Source: Caldifarciminota bacterium (GTDB taxonomy: Bacteria > Hydrothermota > UBA3072 > B12-G15). From it: a DNA stretch of 11,857 nt. A model generated the notes under the pieces. It saw nothing but the letters and a program-made list of their open reading frames with translations. It did not search any database and was not told the DNA's origin. Shown piece after piece: positions 6,735 through 11,857 of the stretch; the stretch's first letter is position 1, and every line of letters starts with the position of its first letter. The DNA lies in contig JAGGTX010000187.1 in NCBI GenBank assembly GCA_021163525.1, positions 1 through 11,857 on the forward strand. Direction: 5' to 3'. Made by a program: the position numbers and the translations under genes.

Positions 6735-7461
6735 ACTTGCTCAGTTTGTTTCCATCACAACCATACAGTTCTGTGAGCATCCTTCCCGTGATTTTGTTTC
6801 TCGGTTTGTCAAAAAGCACCTCTCCATTTTTTAACCCCACTATCCTTTCCACCCTTTCGGGTAGATAATGCAAAAGATGGGTTACAAAGACAATGGTAAT
6901 ACCAAGTTCCTCATGCAGCCTTTGAATCAGCCCATTTATATCAATCTGGGCAGGAGGGTCAAGATTGGCAAGGACCTCATCAAGGAGCAGAGCATCCACC
7001 TGCCTGCTCAACTCCCTTGCAATGGATACCTTCCTCCTCTCTCCACCAGAAAGATTACTCACACTCCTGTGCTTCAGGTTGCTTATTCCCACCTCCTCAA
7101 GGGCCTTATCTATCAATCCGGGGTTTCCTTTTAGATGGAAAAAACTACTGCCCCTTTTGTATCCACCAATACTAACCACATCCTCAACAGTAAGGGGAAT
7201 ATTGCTCCTTGAGTATTCCTCCTGAAATACATATCCTATATTCTCACCGGTGTAAATCTTTTTATCCAACCTCTTATTCTTAATAACCACATCGCCCTCT
7301 GTGGGTTTGATAAAACCTGTTATAACATCAAGAAGGGTTGTCTTACCCGCACCATTTGGTCCTACAATAGCAACAAACTCCCCCTTCTTTATGCTCAGGC
7401 TAACCCCTTTCAGAATGTAGATACCTTCTCTTATAATTGAGACATTCCTAATCTCAATCAT
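6712..7461 (-). CDS. Metal ABC transporter ATP-binding protein, ZnuC/MntA-type
   Basis: Cytosolic ATPase that powers the adjacent metal importer, 249 residues. It has Walker A GPNGAGKTT (34-42, K40), Q-loop YVFQEE (Q80), signature LSGGERRK (137-144), Walker B ALLLDE (157-162), D-loop NLD (166-168) and H-loop VTH (H195). All catalytic elements are intact. The usual LDEPFANLD of ZnuC relatives reads LDEVLANLD here, a conservative change after the catalytic glutamate. The ATG at 7461 lies within the end of the binding-protein gene (8-nt overlap), and the 3' end overlaps the permease start, so all three subunits are probably made in fixed ratio from one mRNA. Confidence 0.94.
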   Translation of the reverse strand: MIEIRNVSIIREGIYILKGVSLSIKKGEFVAIVGPNGAGKTTLLDVITGFIKPTEGDVVIKNKRLDKKIYTGENIGYVFQEEYSRSNIPLTVEDVVSIGGYKRGSSFFHLKGNPGLIDKALEEVGISNLKHRSVSNLSGGERRKVSIARELSRQVDALLLDEVLANLDPPAQIDINGLIQRLHEELGITIVFVTHLLHYLPERVERIVGLKNGEVLFDKPRNKITGRMLTELYGCDGNKLSKYVGTFRV

Positions 7462-8194
7462 TACTCAAAATTTCAAGCAACTTTTTCACATTCCTGATCA
7501 TTGTGCCTTGATAATCATTATTCAACGGAAAATTTGATATAACAACAAGGGGAATCTGCATCTCCCTTGAGATAACCTCACCCGTCTTCCCAACACTCTG
7601 CAGATTCTCCACAATAATCTTCACATCCCTGGTATTCAGAACCTCTTTTATGTTCTCAGGTGTTACATCACTTCCAGAAGGAAATGTTTTAACCACTTCC
7701 ATCCCCAGATACTCCAGCTGGTCCTTCACAAACTCATTACAAACAACCCTGATTCCTTTCAAAGGGGACGAAAGGTGTTTTATTTCCATATCAAGGGAAT
7801 CAATCAGTTCTATTAAGGAATTCCTGTTTTGCTCAAGTTTTTTTAATTTCACAGAATCACTTATCCTTTGCCTCATCAGGATATAGAGTTCATCACATGC
7901 AACCTTCATAACACATGGAACCATCCAGTTCCCCTTTGTCTTAACCCTGTAGATTTCAGGATGGGATTCAAGTTTCTCAACCTTCTTAAGCCACCCCTCC
8001 CATCCATGGGATATGAGAATATCACCATCTGTCAATAGATACGCATCTCTGGGAGATAGGTCAAAGTGCCCGGGGCACATACCACCGGGCACAATCTCTC
8101 GCACCTCAAAAATTCCATCACCAAGATGTGATAGGACATACTCAATGTCAGATGTTGAAGCAAGAACAGTTAAACCTGCAAGTAAAGCTATCAT
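7454..8194 (-). CDS. ZnuA-like periplasmic metal-binding protein with non-canonical ligands
   Basis: Substrate-binding subunit of the importer, 246 residues, cluster A-I (PF01297-like). The N-terminus is a short hydrophobic export signal (MIALLAGLTVLAS) without the usual positive residues; an in-frame TGA two codons upstream of the ATG fixes this start. Family features include GMCPGHFDLSPRD (38-50), a 'SHGWEGW' segment (62-68), a coiled linker around 105-140, VVCNEFVKDQLEYLG (150-164) and VENLQS (195-200). Canonical ZnuA proteins bind metal with three His and one Asp/Glu. Here H43 and E196 remain, but the positions of the second and third His appear as GNWMVP and N153. Four cysteines (C40, C94, C100, C152) occur instead. 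The ATG overlaps the receptor stop as ATGA. The metal may therefore not be Zn or Mn; this alignment is by eye. Confidence 0.85.
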   Translation of the reverse strand: MIALLAGLTVLASTSDIEYVLSHLGDGIFEVREIVPGGMCPGHFDLSPRDAYLLTDGDILISHGWEGWLKKVEKLESHPEIYRVKTKGNWMVPCVMKVACDELYILMRQRISDSVKLKKLEQNRNSLIELIDSLDMEIKHLSSPLKGIRVVCNEFVKDQLEYLGMEVVKTFPSGSDVTPENIKEVLNTRDVKIIVENLQSVGKTGEVISREMQIPLVVISNFPLNNDYQGTMIRNVKKLLEILSND

Positions 8195-10170
8195 AACTCA
8201 TACCCTGTTGAAAGATAAAAAGACCTTCCCGGCATCCTGTAAAATCCTGATGAACCCGGAATATCCACATATACACTGTAATCTGTATCCAATATATTCT
8301 CTATGTTCACCTGAACATATCCCTTCTTAAACAGATTCATCCTCATACCCATATTTATAACTATATAGTCATTTCTGGGTAATGTAAAGTTGTCACCTGA
8401 AAAGTAATTATAAACCCATCTTCCATCAAGCATGGTAGTTATGTTATTGCAGGTGTATGTGGCCTTAAAATTCCATGTATTCAGGGGAACACCAAGTGTC
8501 TTTGTTCCTCTATCTAAGGCAATATATCCCACAGATACATCAAACCCATTTAGAGGGATAATCCTGAGCATTGCCTCAACCCCCTTCTCATCCAGGGTGT
8601 CAGCATTCTCAAACCTGAATGGTGGCATACTTCCGGTTGGAACAGTCCTGATAAAGTTCTCTGTATATGTGTTAAAAACGGAAAGGTCAACATAGAACCT
8701 TCCCATCAGATTATAAGACCAACCTGCCTCCATGTTCTTTATATTCTCTGGTTTCAGAGAGGGATTACCTGATGGGAAGAGAAACGTTTCACTGATTGAT
8801 GGTATCTTGAATCCCTTATCATACCTTGCCCTGAATTTACCAAGAAGTGTCTTGAGAACAACGCCTCCATCATACCCATGCATTTTGTATTCAACAGATG
8901 AACCATTTCCACAGACATTTGATATTGTATATCTTCCACCACCAGTAATTATAAGGAATCCGTATTCAAAACTTCCATGAACAAATGGGCTGAAATCACT
9001 CTTCCAGAACTCTGCCCCTGGCGTGCCAATTCTCTCTCCGTACCCATCCCTGTATTGAATCCCTGCAACACCCATTAAGTTTTTTATACCGATTACAGTA
9101 TAATCAAGAAAAAGACCATTTGTTCTGTCTCTGGATTCCCATCCATCACTGAATATGTGGTGTCCAAAGGTTCTGAAACCTTTAATCTTTATCTCCCCAA
9201 AAGGAATGTTCCTCTTTATCTCAAGGTCAAAAGAGCCCCTCCTGTAATCCTGTTCACTGGAAGGCGTTCCAGTATCCCCAACAGCAAGCGGCTCCTGCTT
9301 CCAGCCTGAAAAGTATTTATAACTGCCTTTCAAATACCAGTTAAGAATGGAACCTGTGAATCCACCCTGATAATCCTCACCAGAAAACTTTGAGTGCTCA
9401 AGATGGCCATCAGACCTCATCCCCTTAACCGTTGCCCAGATTGTATGCGGTTGTAATTCAAGTCTTCCAGATACTTCAATCTCTTTCGTGTTATAACTTC
9501 CACCCCGTAGGTGTATCCCTGTTTTTGGTATTCTGGTTATGATATTCACCACTCCCCCTTCTGCTTCTGAACCGTAGAGGGATGCAAATGGTCCCTTCAC
9601 TATCTCAATTCTATCCACATTGTGCAGGGGGAGGGTATGTGTTACACTGCAATCAAAAAGGGTCATCTTCTCTGGCCTGCCATCAACATAAACTCCGAGC
9701 CTCCTGCCATTTGTCCCTATACCCCTTATAACAATGTCACTCCTCCCGTACAAACCTGTTCTCTGAACAGAGACACCTGGAACGAGTTCAAGTGCACCTG
9801 GTGTGGTGAATGCTCCTCTGAGTGCAATATCATCCCGTGATACAAATCCAACAGAGGCAGAAATGTCAGAGACATTCTTTTTGTATCTATCAGCAATGAC
9901 AACTATGCCCGGGATGTAATAACTCATAGGTTCAGGGAAAAGAGTTATTGTAGTATCTCCCACAACAACAATCCTTCCCTTAAGAATTTTATAACCTGGC
10001 AGGGCAAGGGTAAAGGAATAATCCCCCTGTTCAAGTCGCAACCTGGCGGAACCCTTTTCATTAAGCGGCACCTTCAATGTATCAACAACAACAAGACCAC
10101 CCTGAGGAATAGGATTTCTCAAACAATCCACATTAAACTTAACAAGAAAGGAAAACAAAATAAAAAACAT
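8191..10170 (-). CDS. TonB-dependent outer-membrane receptor, first gene of metal-uptake operon
   Basis: Outer-membrane gated channel for high-affinity uptake driven by TonB, 659 residues. Layout: hydrophobic signal sequence (1-16), a small beta-sandwich resembling a carboxypeptidase-regulatory domain (about 22-80), a probable TonB-box region IPGIVVIAD (86-94), plug (about 100-212) with GALELVPGVSVQ, VIRGIGTNGRRLGVYVDG and RIEIVKGPFASLYGSEAEGG, then a 22-strand-type barrel ending in STGYEL. The terminal residue is Leu rather than the usual aromatic. I chose ATG 10170 because AAGGAGGTG precedes it and the predicted transcription start (about 10196) lies downstream of the longer possible start at 10230. 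The stop overlaps the binding-protein start. The ligand is unknown; the partner ABC-3 importer suggests a free or chelated metal rather than a large siderophore or cobalamin. Confidence 0.93.
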   Translation of the reverse strand: MFFILFSFLVKFNVDCLRNPIPQGGLVVVDTLKVPLNEKGSARLRLEQGDYSFTLALPGYKILKGRIVVVGDTTITLFPEPMSYYIPGIVVIADRYKKNVSDISASVGFVSRDDIALRGAFTTPGALELVPGVSVQRTGLYGRSDIVIRGIGTNGRRLGVYVDGRPEKMTLFDCSVTHTLPLHNVDRIEIVKGPFASLYGSEAEGGVVNIITRIPKTGIHLRGGSYNTKEIEVSGRLELQPHTIWATVKGMRSDGHLEHSKFSGEDYQGGFTGSILNWYLKGSYKYFSGWKQEPLAVGDTGTPSSEQDYRRGSFDLEIKRNIPFGEIKIKGFRTFGHHIFSDGWESRDRTNGLFLDYTVIGIKNLMGVAGIQYRDGYGERIGTPGAEFWKSDFSPFVHGSFEYGFLIITGGGRYTISNVCGNGSSVEYKMHGYDGGVVLKTLLGKFRARYDKGFKIPSISETFLFPSGNPSLKPENIKNMEAGWSYNLMGRFYVDLSVFNTYTENFIRTVPTGSMPPFRFENADTLDEKGVEAMLRIIPLNGFDVSVGYIALDRGTKTLGVPLNTWNFKATYTCNNITTMLDGRWVYNYFSGDNFTLPRNDYIVINMGMRMNLFKKGYVQVNIENILDTDYSVYVDIPGSSGFYRMPGRSFYLSTGYEL

Positions 10171-10202
10171 CTTCACCTCCTTGTGTAGCACGTTTTTGCA
10201 GA

Positions 10203-10230
10203 ATGATAACACACATACTTTAAATGTCAA
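10203..10230 (-). promoter_or_regulatory. Promoter of the metal-uptake operon
   Basis: On the minus strand TTGACA (10230-10225), 16-nt spacer and TATCAT (10208-10203), with TGT immediately before the -10 (extended -10). The start near 10196 gives a leader of about 26 nt with the AAGGAGGTG ribosome site. I looked for Fur- or Zur-like palindromes around it and found none convincing. Confidence 0.65.
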
Positions 10231-10258
10231 GCCTCTGAAAATTTACCCGGAAAAACTC

Positions 10259-10286
10259 TTGACATCTCCTTTTAAAATGTTATTAG
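10259..10286 (+). promoter_or_regulatory. Promoter of gdhA
   Basis: TTGACA (10259-10264), 16-nt spacer, TATTAG (10281-10286), preceded by TGT (extended -10). Expected start near 10293 gives a leader of about 50 nt ending in a GGGAGGT ribosome site (10333-10339). It faces away from the uptake-operon promoter, with 28 nt between the two -35 boxes. Confidence 0.6.
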
Positions 10287-11699
<1,413 letters not shown>

Positions 11700-11719
11700 A
11701 AAACCTGTGAAGCCAGACC

Positions 11720-11745
11720 AAGGGGGGCTTTGCCCCCCTTTTCTT
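11720..11745 (+). terminator. Rho-independent terminator of gdhA
   Basis: A perfect 9-bp stem AAGGGGGGC / GCCCCCCTT with a TTT loop, followed by TTCTTT, 20 nt after the gdhA stop codon. The stem is strong; the T-run is interrupted by one C. Confidence 0.88.
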
Positions 11746-11777
11746 TGGGGTCAGTCATTAACAAGTAACATTTTCTC

Positions 11778-11805
11778 TTGATTTTATTCTTTCTTCTGTT
11801 ACAAT
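11778..11805 (+). promoter_or_regulatory. Promoter of the RAYT-like gene, placed for a leaderless mRNA
   Basis: TTGATT (11778-11783), 16-nt spacer, TACAAT (11800-11805) with TGT directly before it. Only six bases separate the -10 box from the ATG at 11812, and no Shine-Dalgarno is present. This is the same -10-to-ATG distance as in the comFB promoter. Confidence 0.6.
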
Positions 11806-11811
11806 CTAACC

Positions 11812-11857
11812 ATGGCTAGACCCATTCGTATAGATTTTGAAGGTGCTATACATCATG
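11812..11857 (+). CDS. Start of probable REP-associated tyrosine transposase (Y1/IS200-like), cut by window edge
   Basis: Only 15 codons are visible, reading MARPIRIDFEGAIHH. This closely matches the typical N-terminus of RAYT / Y1_Tnp proteins (MARP.RI...GA.YHV). These are HUH-type single-strand nucleases related to IS200/IS605 transposases, usually single-copy domesticated genes associated with REP hairpins. The catalytic HUH and tyrosine motifs lie off-window, so function and intactness cannot be judged. Confidence 0.6.
   Translation, partial: MARPIRIDFEGAIHH

Noticed and set aside
10171..10230. Twenty-codon upstream extension of the TonB receptor starting at 10230
   Set aside because: It would begin at the -35 box of the operon promoter, upstream of the expected transcription start, has no ribosome site and would bury the signal peptide. 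ATG 10170 has AAGGAGGTG.
10185..10240. Fur or Zur box over the uptake-operon promoter
   Set aside because: I looked for the expected AT-rich palindromes; only a short GATAA-like match is present, too weak to call.
11720..11745. Hairpin near the RAYT gene as a REP element
   Set aside because: Position just after gdhA, perfect GC stem and trailing T-rich run fit an intrinsic terminator; no second copy in the window and no flanking tetranucleotide signature seen.

Overview
The window reads as a chromosomal segment of a diderm (Gram-negative-type) bacterium. A TonB-dependent outer-membrane receptor is encoded, so there is an outer membrane. Base composition looks low-to-moderate GC by eye (roughly low 40s %). 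Genes are packed with 3-nt gaps or 4-20-nt overlaps, and TTG starts are used twice, each with a strong ribosome site. The two exported proteins have short signal peptides with no positive charge at the very N-terminus. No rRNA or marker gene allows firm placement. The style recalls uncultivated thermophile-leaning lineages such as WOR-3/Stahlbacteria, but that is a guess.

Layout. (1) 1-2470, minus strand: a promoter whose -10 box ends 6 nt before the ATG drives a ComFB-family protein, then an ArgD-type class III aminotransferase, then an aspartate kinase that runs off the left edge. This looks like a lysine/aspartate-family amino-acid operon headed by a small regulatory protein. (2) 2478-4446, minus: a soluble PAS-PAS hybrid histidine kinase with a C-terminal receiver, and its own promoter. 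(3) 4458-5370: an MNT/HEPN toxin-antitoxin cassette on the plus strand (37-aa leader ORF, mntA, frameshifted hepT), bracketed by imperfect direct repeats of about 40 bp. (4) 5357-10230, minus: a translationally coupled five-gene metal-uptake operon encoding TonB-dependent receptor, ZnuA-like binding protein, ZnuC-like ATPase, ZnuB-like permease and a class I SAM methyltransferase. (5) 10259-11745, plus: gdhA, transcribed divergently from the uptake operon, with its own promoter and a strong intrinsic terminator. (6) 11778-11857: promoter and first 15 codons of a probable REP-associated tyrosine transposase (RAYT), running off the right edge.

How the parts relate. The uptake operon should bring a metal or metal complex across the outer membrane (receptor), capture it in the periplasm (binding protein) and import it (ATPase plus permease). 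The methyltransferase's role is unknown. The aminotransferase and aspartate kinase belong to amino-acid synthesis, and GdhA supplies the glutamate used as amino donor. The toxin-antitoxin cassette appears acquired and decayed: its toxin frame breaks just before the HEPN catalytic motif.

The most interesting points are the repeat-flanked, toxin-dead MNT/HEPN cassette, two promoters positioned for leaderless mRNAs, a cysteine-free ComFB heading an amino-acid operon, and a metal-binding protein that lacks most canonical ZnuA histidines but carries four cysteines.
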